From contig JBBBDQ010001456.1 of NCBI GenBank assembly GCA_037127315.1, positions 862,001 to 926,000 on the forward strand: a stretch of 64,000 nt of DNA. The letters are read 5' to 3'. The first letter of the stretch is position 1. The number at the start of each line of letters is the position of its first letter. Positions 1 through 11,948 of the stretch are shown here, piece after piece. Origin of the DNA: Ascarosepion bandense (taxonomy: Eukaryota > Mollusca > Cephalopoda > Sepiida > Sepiidae). The position numbers were made by a program, and so were the translations under genes. A model generated the notes under the pieces. That model did no database searches, was not told the origin of the DNA, and worked only from the letters and a program-made list of their open reading frames with translations.

Positions 1-489
1 GTGCAATAAAGCAAACACAAATAAAGACACATAAAAATTATCAATAAACTGCAAATCATTTTGAGAAAATAATAATGCACTTTTAAAACAACACAAACAA
101 GCTTTCATTTTTATAAAATTTTTTGATTAACTATACTTGAATGGAATAGGTAAAATCAAAGTAAAAAATGCAGCATAATTATGCTAGAAGATTATATCAC
201 CCTGCCCACTTTCGTAACCCAAATATTAAAACTCTATGGTTACATAATTCTCATTTTTGATTGAACAATATTGACACACCTAAAGCATTTTCTCCAACTA
301 CCCCTTCCTAATTTTCTAAATAACCATGAATTCATCTTATATTTTAAAAATAAATCATTTTCACCATTTATTTTAACATATCACCTTAAGAAGAACAGTA
401 TTGTTCTGAAACATGAAATTTTTTGTGTAGTGATATTATGCTTTTATAAACCATTGTAATAACAAAATTACAATATATATATTACTTAC
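1..489 (-). other. Intron 3, 5' part
   Basis: Begins with a consensus GTAAGT donor at 489 and runs off the left edge. The sequence is AT-rich with no recognised repeat or RNA gene. Confidence 0.75.
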
Positions 490-719
490 ATGTGCTTTTT
501 TCCTTTTGGGTTCATCTTGTAATTCATCATAATAATTCCGTATATTTGCTTCTAAATCAAGACCTTCATCTTGAGGCCAGGAGCCACTGAGTCCTGCTCC
601 TTGAGTAATTGATGCACCATTGGGCAGAGGTGGAGATGGATCACTTCGGTCAGAATTAAAGCTGAAAACACCACTACTGGTCAAACTGCTGGACTGCTGA
701 CTTTCTGGAAGACTCTGGC
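490..719 (-). CDS. ZNF704/ZNF395-like: Exon 3: Ser/Pro-rich region and pre-zinc-finger segment
   Basis: The acceptor is CTTTAG and the exon starts GC, completing a Ser codon. It then encodes 76 residues and ends with CAT before GTAAGTAAT (phase 0). The N-terminal half is Ser/Gln rich and contains SSGVFSFNSDRSDPSPPLP, which parallels the SSGYWSWSAPSDQSN...SPPLS segment of vertebrate ZNF704. The C-terminal half is acidic, then basic (YYDELQDEPKRKKAH). This matches the FDEPIPRKRKNS stretch immediately before the C2H2 finger in vertebrate homologues, so KRKK is a likely nuclear localisation signal (inference). The next exon should begin the zinc finger and is outside the window. The reading frame runs on into intron sequence on both sides; those extra residues are not coding. 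Confidence 0.88.
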
Positions 720-1144
720 CTAAAGTAAAAATTAAATACACAAATAATAACATATTATATTACATTAGATTACTTACATTGTCACATAATGAAGAAAATA
801 ATTTGCAATTTTAGATTCTATTCTAAATGTTTTGCTGGTGAGACACATTGTAATAAAATTAAGAAAGTATTTATTGTTACTGGCCTTGTAAAACCAGTAA
901 TATATATTAATAACTAAAAAAAAGAAAAAAATAAGATGTACAGTTTTGTGAAAATAAATATATAGACACTAAAATTAACATACGTTTTTCCAAATTTTTA
1001 ATCATCTATATGAACACACACATATGCAGACACTATATCAGATTTTATTACACAAATGAATGTCTTTCATTAAAACTGATATTAACCAACTAATGTTGAT
1101 GAAAGAATATATTCATATGTTAAATATATTATGTAAATTTCAGT

Positions 1145-2340
1145 TATATCATGCCTTAATGCACAATGGAAACAAAAATATAGTCCTGAAGACCCTCACA
1201 GATACAGAGGTAACTCAATTGAATCCATTATGATGAAAGTACTAATTAATATGGTATTAACTAGACTCTCACCATTCTATAAAAGTAACAAGCCAAATTT
1301 GTTCTGTCAAGAAATGTAATGACAGCGCATATTATCAAACAACTCCAAGAAATTGCATAACTCTGTAATAGAAAGTTGTATACTTGCTATGTTAACTTGA
1401 CAGCAGCATATAGTATAACATCAACCTACTTTTATACTCTATTAGAAATCATCTTCCAACGTCTGACTCCACTAAATGCCTCAATCTAATAGAGGAAATA
1501 TATCAGTTCACAAAATCATATATGTCTAATGAGGACCCCACTACAGAACCATTTCAAACCTGATCAGGAGTACAACAAGAAGAAAATGGGAGCCTCAGTC
1601 TATTTAATCTTTTCTTAGGTTATGCCCTCCACATATACAAAAGCAGATATGAAGAGATCAGCACTGAGGCATCCTATACCACATCCCAAACAAATCTACT
1701 AATAGATAACACTGATCCTGCTTTCACTCTTAAGATCAATGTACTGGCAATGAGGAGGAGAAGGCTATGCTGATGACATAGGGATTCATAGTTGGTATAA
1801 GGATAATCTACAAGAAAAAAAAAAAAAATCAACATTTTCTACCAAGTATCCTAAGAAATAAAACTAAAGATATCCTTTTCCAAAATGAAAACTATTATCC
1901 AGAATTGTGATGGAACACACCAAGATACTAGCCTAAGAACTCAAGTCATGATTTTAAATAGCCTCATCAGATCAAGAGTCTCATATGGATATCATGGAAG
2001 GTGTCCAACTCATTCTGAAATTTTTAAACTTAAAAAGTTAACTGTATACAACCATTTTCTCAATTCGATGATTAAAAATGGTTTTTTGAGCAAATAAAAC
2101 CTGTAGGTCTTAGTGAGGAACAGCCTTCATCAGATCTTTTATACTTAGTGATACAAAATCACAAACAGGGCTTTACCAAATAACAGAAAGTACATCACTT
2201 GAAAACTTTCAACAGCAGCACCAACTAAAATGGATAATATATGTAACTCAAAGAGAAAATTACATAATAATTCCACATTACTTCAAGCAAAAAAGTTAGG
2301 AAGAGAACTTGAGAAGTCTATTTTCCCGAAAATCTCTTTT
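1145..2340 (+). pseudogene. Degraded non-LTR retrotransposon (LINE) reverse transcriptase fragment
   Basis: Conceptual translation with frame changes gives the RT catalytic motif as GYADDIGIHS near 1768..1797. Before it comes SLFNLFLGYALHIYKSRYEEIST and after it LRTQVMILNSLIRSRVSYG (about 1936..1992), typical of the RT thumb and C-terminus. The tail (ITESTSLENFQQQ, about 2183..2221) has a diverged second copy at 47420..47690. There are many stops and frameshifts, so it is inactive. The clade looks RTE-like, but that is not certain. Confidence 0.7.
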
Positions 2341-2390
2341 GTGAGAAACATTTTATAAATTTTAACTGACAGATGATTTTCTAAACACCG

Positions 2391-2520
2391 CTTAGATGTG
2401 GCACAAGGCCGAAAGTATGTGTTACCCAGTGAGGATTGAACTCACTACAAAGTTGTATAGGTTCCAACAAGACAAGTTTGCTAAACATTACACCATTATC
2501 TTTTAAGCTAAGGAATATAA
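2391..2520 (-). repeat. tRNA-derived SINE segment
   Basis: Read on the minus strand it has an A-box-like stretch (TGGTGTAATGTTTAGC) followed about 40 bases later by a B-box-like GAGTTCAATCC, then ACTTTCGGCCTTGTGCCAC. A related copy lies at 38818..38945. It is fused to, or inserted beside, the longer repeat that continues to about 3100. Confidence 0.6.
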
Positions 2521-3100
2521 CAATGCTCCTTTCCATTCTGTAAACCTGACTATTGTCCACTTTGCCAAAAAAAGGTTTCAAAGGCATCAAATTAATGTAA
2601 TGACCTCCAACCTCTCCAGATATTAATCCAATAGAAAAAGTGTTGTCCATCATTAAAAAAAAAATGTATATTAGAATGGAAAGCAATATCCAAACAAAGA
2701 AGATCTCTATGAGCAATAAAAACTGCTGCAAGTCAAAACAGTAGAAAAGTTACAAAATCAATGGTTACAAAACTGAGGAAGGTTATAGAATGCCATGGTA
2801 CTTATATTAACATGTAAAATAATAAATAATTTATTCAGGTTTGGGAGATATTGTGTTAATAAAATATGTTTCAGATCTATTTATTTTAAATTTATTTATA
2901 AATAAAAATGTATATTATTCATAGTTTGTTTACATAATAAAAACAAGTTATTATTAATAAAGATAGATATTAAATTAATAAAGATAGATATTATATGCTG
3001 AAATTCATGTAATACATTGCTTGCATAAATATATCCTGAAAGTTTTACCAATATTGTTTAGTTAATACCAATTTACTGTGAAAATATTAACTTGTATAAT
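2480..3100 (-). repeat. Dispersed repeat, left inverted copy flanking exon 2
   Basis: Its reverse complement matches 5755..6300 over most of its length. Shared stretches include GGTATTAAC, TTTCAGGATATATTTAT, AATTTATTCAGG and TTATTTATAAATAAAAATGT. Translated, both copies contain FLMMDNTFSI and HYINL, so the pair derives from one element. A short internal tandem duplication (AATAAAGATAGATATTA type) is at about 2955..2993. Confidence 0.75.
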
Positions 3101-3402
3101 AAAATCTGAAGTCGTGTATATAACTGTTTCAATATACAATATGAAGAACTGTCTTCATAAATAATCAACTTAATAATGGTTTTCTCATTTGCTAAGGTTA
3201 CTGTTGACTTCTAATAAACCTAAGAAATGTGAATTTTTTCATCAATTCCCTGATTGATTGCTGAGATAAAACTCATAAAAACACATGGAAAACTAAAGAG
3301 GCCAAAAAAATAAAATAAAATAAAATACAAATAAACTAATAAAAATGTGGATTTGTTACAGTGTTTTACAATTAAAGCAAATAAGTTTGAATAAAAACTT
3401 AC

Positions 3403-3548
3403 TCCTTTCTCCAAAGACTGAAGGAATTTTGGGAGAAGCAGGACTGCAAGATAGACTAGTAAGGACTAAAGCTGCCATTCGCTCATCCATCACTTCCATT
3501 TCATCATCTCCAGGTTCAGTTTCTTCCCCCATACTGTGCCTGTACCGT
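3403..3548 (-). CDS. ZNF704/ZNF395-like: Exon 2: conserved LVLTSLSCSP block of the ZNF704/ZNF395-like protein
   Basis: This 146-base exon is preceded by a TGCAG acceptor and followed by GTAAGTTTTT. Its first base (A) completes the split Ser codon from exon 1 and its last base (A) starts a split Ser codon for exon 3. It encodes 48 residues: a basic start (RYRHS), an acidic stretch (EETEPGDDEMEVMDE), then MAALVLTSLSCSP. That last block is the most conserved short motif of the family outside the zinc finger (human ZNF395 has MAAMVLTSLSCSP). The leucines make it a candidate nuclear export or cofactor contact, which is inference. The length is not a multiple of three, so skipping this exon would break the frame. 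It lies inside the loop formed by two inverted repeat copies (about 2480..3100 and 5755..6300). Confidence 0.92.
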
Positions 3549-3641
3549 CTGCAATAAAAAGAAAATTATAATTAAGTTATTACTTGTCAATATTTGTAGC
3601 ACAAATTTCAGTACATAACTAAATGTCATTTTTAGTGTATA

Positions 3642-3790
3642 TAAGGTATGTCCGAAAAGTATGCAGCCATTTATTAATAGCCTATCTTAAGCAAAGTAAT
3701 TTTATCCCCTACAAAGTATCCCCCACTTGGGACGTCATACATTTATATTCCAGCATCCCTTCCAATTCTCATAACTGTTTATACAATCAG
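3642..3790 (-). mobile_element. Mariner-like element, 3' end fragment
   Basis: The plus-strand sequence GGTATGTCCGAAAAGTATG resembles mariner terminal repeats. Reading inward on the minus strand gives GGYFVGDKITLLKIGY before a stop, like the C-terminus of mariner transposases. No other end was found, so it is a short relic. Confidence 0.5.
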
Positions 3791-3855
3791 GTACCTTATA
3801 GTGTTCTCCTTAATCCCATCTACAGTATTTCAATAATTTTAATTTCTTTTTTTAC

Positions 3856-3923
3856 AAAATATTTTATCCATACAAATTATTCAGTTACCAAAATATTTTA
3901 TCCATACAAATTATTCAGTTACC
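3856..3923. repeat. 34-bp perfect tandem duplication
   Basis: The unit begins AAAATATTTTATCCATACAA and ends CAGTTACC. It occurs twice head to tail (3856..3889 and 3890..3923) without mismatch, indicating a recent slippage or repair event. Confidence 0.9.
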
Positions 3924-3989
3924 AACAAATTTTCTCTGGCTTTCTATGACTTTGTGCCATCTTTCACAAAATAAACATTCCATTGTAAA

Positions 3990-5700
3990 AGAATTCTAAT
4001 TAATGGGATTAACCATAAAAAAGGAAAATGACAACAGAAAAAAATTTAAATTAAAAAAATGATTTATTCTCAATCAGCAAATAGTCTATACCAGCACAAA
4101 ATATATAATGATTATTGGAATTAAATATAGAAAAGAATATAATTAAGTTAATTAGTTTTGAGTAATTAGATGGGTTTAGAGGTCCTTAAAGAACTGAAGA
4201 GACTATTTTAATTTGGCAATGACTTAGTGACTCATTATACCCCCTCCACTACACTTGTCAAGTCAGGTAATGGTGACCATAAATAAATTACTTCCTTGGC
4301 AAAATCAAAAATTATTTCCACTAAAACCCTTGAGACTAAGTTGTTTACATAAAGTCCTATCCATTGAATTGATAAACGTTTTAAGAAAAATTCCGGAACA
4401 ATAGGCTTTCTTAAAAAAATAAAAAATAAATGAAACTACATCAAAGATAACAGGCCATATAGTTTGTTTGCATAAAGATATATTCATTTGTGGTCTTCTA
4501 TGAAAAATAGTTTTAGTTACCAGAAATTTGTTCAAGTGGAAGAATTTTTGTGAAACTAAAGAGACCTTAAGGAACATAAATTAATCATCAAATCATTGAT
4601 AATGAGCTGGTAGGTTAGGTTCCTATATAAATGAATGAGTCAACTAAAAGGAAGAGAAAGGAGAAACAGGAGTCTGCTAATGCCACCAGAATGAAAATAT
4701 GTATACTAGATGCAAGCAAAATAGAGACACAGCCAAGGTAGAATGTAACAGCAACCACCAGAACAGGCCACCAAATTGCTACCCTAACTTTCAAAGAGTG
4801 GAAAAATGAATAGACAGACATGGGCAGATGCAAGATACATGAATAGATAAACCTACCCTGATAATACTAATAACCCAAAGTATCTCTCATGTAAAGAAAA
4901 ACTAAATGACACAGAAAACTGTTGTTCCATGACTGAGACTGTTCTAACCATAGTGTTACATTGGTATTATGACCAAGGATGATGACCATGAAGTCCCCAC
5001 AGTACACACAACATACAGTGTTAAATTTAGTAGCTGTGACCAAAGTATCAAGGGCCTGAGAAGCTTACATGATTAGAAATAATTAAAGCTTGACTTTAAA
5101 GACAAATTCCAATCAAATTTTTTTTATTGATATTGTAAATATTCTTTCAAAACTTAAGGTGTACATTAAGACTTATATTTATCAAATATATTTAAATAAT
5201 AAAATTACTCCAATCTTAATGACTTAATTATAAGAATATAGGAACAATTCACCAACACTAGAATTCACCTACACTGACTACAATTCAAGGATCTGATCTT
5301 TTAAATTCTTTGAAATCATTTTTGTTTTCAAGTTAATCCAAATTATTGTACCAATTCAAAATAATTTGAGGCTAAATAACTCAGAAGGAACACACAAAAA
5401 ACTGCATACAGAACTTTTCATCCAGGAACAGAGTGGAATTATAATGACCAAGATACATTTCAACTCTAGTAGATTGCATATCAGTGTGTGTTAGATAAAA
5501 AATAGTCTTGAATGTTGAAATGTCATAAGGCTAAAAAAGAGAAAGGCATATCTCCAAAGTAAAAAAGAGGAAGAGAACAATGACCTTTGTCTTAAAATAA
5601 GAATTAAAATGCCTTATAAGAATCCAAATAAACTGGTTTAAAATGTTTTCATCAGAACTCCCACTCTATATTGGTACATGCACTAGACATTTATGTATAC
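3990..5700. other. Intron 1 sequence without recognised element
   Basis: AT-rich. Short open frames on the minus strand at 4305..4577 and 4615..4833 have no family resemblance and no conserved motif. Confidence 0.5.
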
Positions 5701-5754
5701 ATAATTATGTTTATGTATGTGCTTATAGGAGAGATGTGTATATGTATTTGCGAG

Positions 5755-6300
5755 AGGTCAATATTTTCATAATATAATTGGTATTAACCAAATAATATTG
5801 ATAAAAATTTCAGGATATATTTATATAAACAATGTATTATATTAATTTATGCCTATAATATCTATCTTAATTAATAATGTAAACAAACGATTACATTTTT
5901 ATTTATAAATAAATCTAAAATATATAGACCATTAAAACATACAATAGCATGTATGCCTGAATAAATTACTATTTCATTAATACATGTTGATATAAGTAGC
6001 ATGACATTTTATAACCTTCATCAGTTTTGTAACTTTTCTAATTTTTGACTTAATATTACTTGTAACAGTTTTTGTTGCTTTATAGTGATCTTTGCTTGGA
6101 TACTGTTTTCCATACATCTTTTTTAATGATGGACAACACATTTTCTATTGTATTAATACCTGCAGAGGCTGGCAGCCATTACATTAATTTGAGACCTTTT
6201 ATGTCCAGGTGGGCAATAGTAGGTAACTTTGTAGAATGTGGAGTGCATTGTCTCGCTATTCTTTTTAGCTTAAAGCTTTTAGATGATGACCTGCATCATT
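5755..6300 (+). repeat. Dispersed repeat, right inverted copy flanking exon 2
   Basis: Opposite-orientation partner of 2480..3100. Part of the same family (GATATTAACCAACTAATGTTG type) also appears in direct orientation at about 1070..1140. The open frame here (FLMMDNTFSIV...HYINLRP) is repeat-derived and not a host gene. Confidence 0.75.
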
Positions 6301-6309
6301 AAAAAAAAT

Positions 6310-8329
6310 GTGACCACTCAGGAATACCAAGTGCTGTAGATTTGGATAAAAAGTACCTAAGCTTATTCCAAATTTTTTTTTATTCCACACATATAGTGTT
6401 GGATTATCATAAATTCTTAGTCTGGTCATCTGGCATATAGTATCAAAATAGGAATGTGAAGCAGTTAGATTTGAAAAGTTAAGAACAAACATTTCAGTTA
6501 TTACATTAGATATAAGAACGGTTTGTTACAAAAGTGTACAGGGCAAAATCAGATACTTGAGAGATTTTATCAATAGCATGTTAAAATAATTGGTTCAGTT
6601 AGAGTTTGGCATGCAACATCTTAATAAGAGTATATCAGAACTGTATTTATTGAATTTAATGTCTTAGTCTACTTCAGCAGATATCTCAATTGAGCTGGCC
6701 TTCTGACAATACAGCTTGTCAAGAGAAAGTAGGATTTTAATTTAATGTGTAAATAGACAAAATGGATGAAAGGTGGAAGGATGTAACTGAAAAATGTATT
6801 ACTTGAATATTTATAAAAAATTATAAAATATTCTGAGGTTTCAACAAGTTTCCTGATCAGCTCATAAAACTGAAAATAGCCTTTATATTTCCATTTTCCA
6901 GTCATAAAACCTATTCATTTTCTTCTTTGTTAGCTCTGATAGCAATCTCACATATTTCTTGTTTTTATAGCATTTTTAATTAGTCTTTTCATTCTTGCTC
7001 TTTTAACAATCTTTAGAGTATCATAAAAGATAAATTTGACAGCTTTGAACAATAACCAAAAATTACTCACTGACAAGTTACAGAAGCTGGTATAGTTTAA
7101 TAAAATTTCAAAATAATAACAATTCCAGAACCAATGAACCAATTCTCTCCCAAGAGAGATTTTTGTTGAATTCATTTATCCTAGTTATGAATGCTCTTGA
7201 GGTCAACCTTGACAGTAGAGCAAAAGTGTATAAAGATGAAGCAGGCAACTTTTCTTTTAGGAGGAACCCAAGTTACCTGTAGAGATCAAATTCAAATAAA
7301 GTTGAGATGCTTAAATAGGAGTATCTACATAAAATATGTTGACTTTAGTTAATAAACTTTTGCACTTTCACATGTATATTAAATAAATCCACACTGACAT
7401 AGAAAATATTAGTCATTAATATATGTATTATCATTATTATTATTGATAAAATTCAAACAGCTTTTCCATTTGTGGAAATTTCAGATTGTTCTTGTTCTTA
7501 ATGATCATAAACTGTAGTGGGGAAAGACCATTTCCAAGCTAAAATAGATAAAATCTACAATCAATGATATTGCAAGACCATTTGTCTATATGTATATTTA
7601 ACATAGAAAATGAGAAACTGATGTTCATTAATTTCAATGATGCATTTGATGATTTTGCAGAAAAGAAAGCTAACAGGAAAATCATTTTAGTCTGCATTTT
7701 GATAATTGCAATATCTTTGCATATCACCTCTGTCTTAAAGGTTAGTATAGATCAATGATGAAATCTTAGCATTGTAATATATGTAGATTCTAAGGGCCCC
7801 AAATGTTCTCAAAGGGCTCTTAGTGTTTTAAATTTTGATCGGGTTCTTTGAAACTCTAAGTGAATTGGTAATAGCTACTTAAGATATCAAAGATCAAGAA
7901 AAACTGAGGTCAACACCCAGTGGGGAGAAAATGTTTTATGCTTAAACGCAATTTTCAGGCTCTGTGTGTTCTGTTTTGGCTCAGCTACTTATAAAAGTTG
8001 GTCTACTTATGCAAATGATTTTTAATTCTGGCATTCTCATGTTTGATAGAATCAATTTCAAGTCATTCCAAATGATGTCATATAAAGAGTCAAAGTGAAA
8101 GTTTTATGTGCTTTTGTTTTACATCAAACACTTAAATATACAGCTCCCTATAGAGAAAGAAACCTTATTTAATGTTGGCTGCTTGTCTTTTATTATAACA
8201 GCCTCCAGAATTTGAAACCTTTCTTTGCATTATATTCTGCATAAAAATTTAGTGTTAAACTAACTTTTTTCAAATATATTTGTTTGTCTATTTGTCACAT
8301 GTTCATTTATATGTGTACAAATTTCATTA

Positions 8330-8330
<1 letters not shown>
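6310..8330. other. Intron 1 sequence without recognised element
   Basis: AT-rich. Several 60-80 residue frames on either strand show no recognisable domain. No RNA gene seen. Confidence 0.5.

Positions 8331-8333
<3 letters not shown>

Positions 8334-8372
<39 letters not shown>
8334..8372. repeat. (TA)n followed by (TG)n microsatellite
   Basis: About fifteen TA units run directly into a short TG run. Confidence 0.9.
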
Positions 8373-8940
8373 AAGTGAAGAGGATTCAAGGTTTTTTTTA
8401 TTTTGAGTACTCTGGCATTTATTTTATTATAAACAGTGCTCAATATAATGAGTATTATAGAGCTTAATATAATATAATTATATAGTTATGTATCAATTTT
8501 ACATTGCGACATGGAAATTTCTATGTTTTGAGATAGGTTCTCATCATCAGGCAATGTTGATGTGGTTGTGCAGATGATTTACATTTAAATGACAAAATCT
8601 TTTGGTTTGCTGTGAATGTACGTGGGTATTTTTTTTTTTTTGTGGCTAATCAGAATGGAGATTCACTTTGGGGTTTGACCCAGAAGAATACATGCTAAAC
8701 AACTTTTTTCCTTCTTCCTTAATCCTATCCTTCCCTTGTTTGTTTCTCTTCCTTAATGTTTTACCTCCCATTAATCTGATCTTATCATTTTCCCTTCATT
8801 CTCTTCAGTTTTATTACATTTGATTTGATATTCCTTTTGAGTACCAATCCCCTATTCTTTCCTTACTTATCCTTTTTAGTCTATTTGTTAAAGAAAAGAT
8901 TTTTTTTAAAAAAAAACCCTAAACTGTAATTTATATATTA

Positions 8941-10132
8941 GGACCTTGAATAAGTTCTCGCTGTTTTCCAACAGATGGCATTTCCAAAACTGTGTGCATG
9001 TAGTTTCAGATGGTAACACACCTATAAGTACTATAAGCAAGCCTGAAATTCAGTGTATATCATTTCACTGAAGTGTAAACAACTTTGTTTTTCATGCCAA
9101 GGAAAGTGTATTTGCAAGGAATTTTACTGTACTACTTTATTGGAAAGAAATCTACAGTTGATGCACACAGAATTCTTGTTGAGACTTACAGCAACCATGC
9201 TTTGTCAGAAACAATATGTAGAGATTGGTTTAGACACTTCAAAAATAATGATTTTAATGTTGAAGATAAAGAACACTCTGGCACACCCAAAAAGTTTGAA
9301 GACTAAGAACTAGAGGCATTACTTCATAAAGACTCATGTCAGATGCAAGCTGAACTTACAGAATCATTAGGTGTTGATCACACAACAGTTTTAAAATGTT
9401 TAAAAGCATTAGGAATGGTTCAAAAATAGAGATACTGGGTGCCAAGATATGTCAAATGACATCTTATCACTTGTGAACAGCTGCTTCAACGGCAGAAAAA
9501 GGAAAGGTTTTTTGCATCATATCATGACTGGCAATGAAAAACTCTAAGCATAGAAGATCGTGGAGTAAGCTTGGCTATGTATCAACATCAACAACAAAAC
9601 CAAATATCCATGGTTCAAAGTTTCTGCTCTGCACTTGGTGGGATTAGCTGGGATCAGTTTGTTATGAGCTGCTCAAACTGACTGAAACCATCATGGGAGA
9701 TCACTGCATTTGAGCTGAGCATTGAAGAAAAAATGGCCGTTATATGAACAGTGACACAACAAAGCTATTTTGCAACATGACAACGCTAAGCTACATGTTG
9801 CACAACAGGTAAAAACCTACTTGGAAACACTTAAATAGAAGTCCTAACCCACCTGCCGTATTCACCAAACATTGCCCTGTTGGATTATCACTTGTTCCAA
9901 TCAATAGCACATGACCTGGCTGAGCAACACTTTCATTCTTATGAAGATAACAAAAAATGGATCGGCTCATAATTAACCTCAAAAGATGTGTTGTTTTTCT
10001 GACATGGAATTCAAATGCTGCCAGAAAGATGGGAAAAAGTAGTGGCTAGCAATGGACAATACTTTCAGTGACATGTTTCTTACTAATTTTTGTAAATAAA
10101 ACATTATTTTTTATCAGAACTTATTCAAAGTC

Positions 10133-10133
<1 letters not shown>
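8941..10133 (+). mobile_element. Mariner transposon, both terminal inverted repeats present
   Basis: The left end GGACCTTGAATAAGTTCT pairs with the reverse complement of the right end, AGACTTTGAATAAGTTCT (16 of 18 match). Both ends are flanked by TA, the usual mariner target duplication. Total length about 1.19 kb is normal for the family. It is non-autonomous now because of the broken transposase inside. Confidence 0.88.
9053..10075 (+). pseudogene. Mariner transposase, broken
   Basis: The N-terminal helix-turn-helix part is readable from about 9085: GKKSTVDAHRILVETYSNHA, LSETICRDWFRHFKNNDFNV, KEHSGTPKKFED. After a stop it continues ELEALLHKDSCQ, ESLGVDHTTVLKCLKALGMV. Further shifts and stops follow, with recognisable later pieces such as VKTYLETLK, YSPNIAL and LPERWEKVVASNGQYFQ near the end. 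These match cut-and-paste mariner transposases (DD34D type). The catalytic core is not in one frame, so no active enzyme is expected. Confidence 0.85.

Positions 10134-10134
<1 letters not shown>

Positions 10135-10176
<42 letters not shown>
10135..10176. repeat. (TA)n microsatellite
   Basis: Pure TA run directly abutting the right end of the mariner element and the outer flank of the Penelope-like element. Confidence 0.95.
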
Positions 10177-10179
<3 letters not shown>

Positions 10180-10199
10180 CAAAATAATAACTAAATAGA

Positions 10200-11948
10200 C
10201 TCTGTAAGTATGTAGGCTGTAAATTTATACTAAGATAAACCTTAAAAAAAACCACTAACAAACAGAACCTAATTCCGTTATAATCCGGTGCACTGAGGCG
10301 TCGGATAAATGGGGAGAAAAAAAGAAAGCCGCGGAACAAGAACAAAACATTCAATACTCCGCAGTAAAGAAAAAAAAAACCCAAACGGAACCAACCACAA
10401 GAAAAAGTGCTCGATACAAAGTACAAAAGATATACAAAAGTAGAGCAAAGACACACGAAAAAAATCTAAAGCGAGCCAAAACCTACCGCGGTTTGACACT
10501 ACGGATCGTCAGGGCTAAACCACTAAAGATAAAACCAAATAAATAGATATGCACAAGATAAGGAGGAACCATACCAACAACAAAAGGGGGGGGGGTTTAG
10601 AACAAAGAAAGCAAAACACACTAAATAAGAAAAAATTTTATTAAACACATAAATTAAAATACATTTAATTGATTTACAAAAAATTTACATTTAAAATACA
10701 TTTAATTGATTTACAAAAATTTTTTAAATCTTACGGTTTCGATATTGAAATCGAGTATAATATCAAGATTGTTAACTATTTGGATATTACGTTAAATTTA
10801 ATTACAGGATATATTACACCTTACATTAAAAATAATTATATCCCTAAATATGTAAACAAGAGTTCTAACCATCCCGCCCATATACTTAATAGTATTCCTA
10901 ACGGTATAGCGTATAGATTGTCCACCAATTCATCTAATGTTGAAATTTTTGATAAGTATAAGGAAACTTACCAATCTGCGCTTATAAAAAGTGGATATTC
11001 TCAAACCCTCAAATTTTTAAACCAGAATATAGATAAAAACAAGAATAATAATAGATCCAGAAACATAATATGGTTTAACACCCCCTTTAACAAAGAGGTT
11101 AAATCTAAAATTGGTAAAATGTTCTTCAATCTTATAGATTGACATTTTAGTCACGATAGCCCCCTTAAGAAAATATTTAACAGAAACACCATTAAACTTA
11201 GTTACTCTTGTCTGCTAAATATTGGCAAAATCATTAATAACAGTAACAAAAGAAAACTAAAAAAAAGTACTACCATTGAAGACACTAATAATAAATGTAA
11301 TTGCAAAATAAAAACTGAATGTCCTATTAGAGGCAATTGCAACCAATCTAATGTAGTCTATAGTGTTAAAGTCTATAAAAATGAGCAAGATAAGTACCCT
11401 AAAACGTACATAGGGGCTACGCATGATGCGTTTAAAGTTAGATTTTATAATCACAAAACCTCATTTAAAAATGAAAAATATAGACACAGCACAACCTTAT
11501 CTAATTATATCTGGGACATAAGATCTAAAATTAAAAAAGACCCCATTTTGAAATGGGAAATAATAAAAAAATGTACCGATTACAATAAAGGCAGTAAATT
11601 CTGTAATTTGTGTGGCGAGGAAAAACTAGCGATAGCCTTGTTCGAACCCGCCCATAATCTGCTTAATGCTAATACCGAAATTCTTAACAAATGTAAGTTC
11701 CATAAACTTAAATTCATTACTTAGTGTGAGAACGTAGTGTTATATTTTTATTTTATGTATTTTAATTTATGTGTTTAATAAAAATTTTTCTTATTTAGTG
11801 TGTTTTGCTTTCTTTGTTCTAAACCCCCCTTTTTGTTGTTGGTATGGTTCCTCCTTATCTTGTGCATATCTATTTATTTGGTTTTATCTTTAGTGGTTTA
11901 GCCTTTGCCCTGACGATCCGTAGTGTGAAATCGCTTTAGATTTTTTTC

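Larger units (their letters stand above)
720..3402 (-). other. Intron 2
   Basis: Bounded by GTAAGT at 3402 and CTTTAG at 720. It contains a degraded LINE fragment on the plus strand (about 1145..2340), a tRNA-like SINE segment, and one arm of the inverted repeat that flanks exon 2. The remainder is AT-rich unique sequence. Confidence 0.9.

Noticed and set aside
436..489. Extension of the exon 3 frame beyond position 490 on the minus strand
   Set aside because: Consensus GTAAGT donor at 489 and loss of family similarity; the residues after KRKKAH are intron.
6072..6302. 76-residue frame as a possible host gene
   Set aside because: The same peptide pattern occurs in the inverted repeat copy at 2381..2731, so it is repeat-derived.
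10133..10499. Minus-strand frames ending in a Tyr-Ile repeat
   Set aside because: Translation of a TA microsatellite and the Penelope flank; the same applies to 46877..47182.
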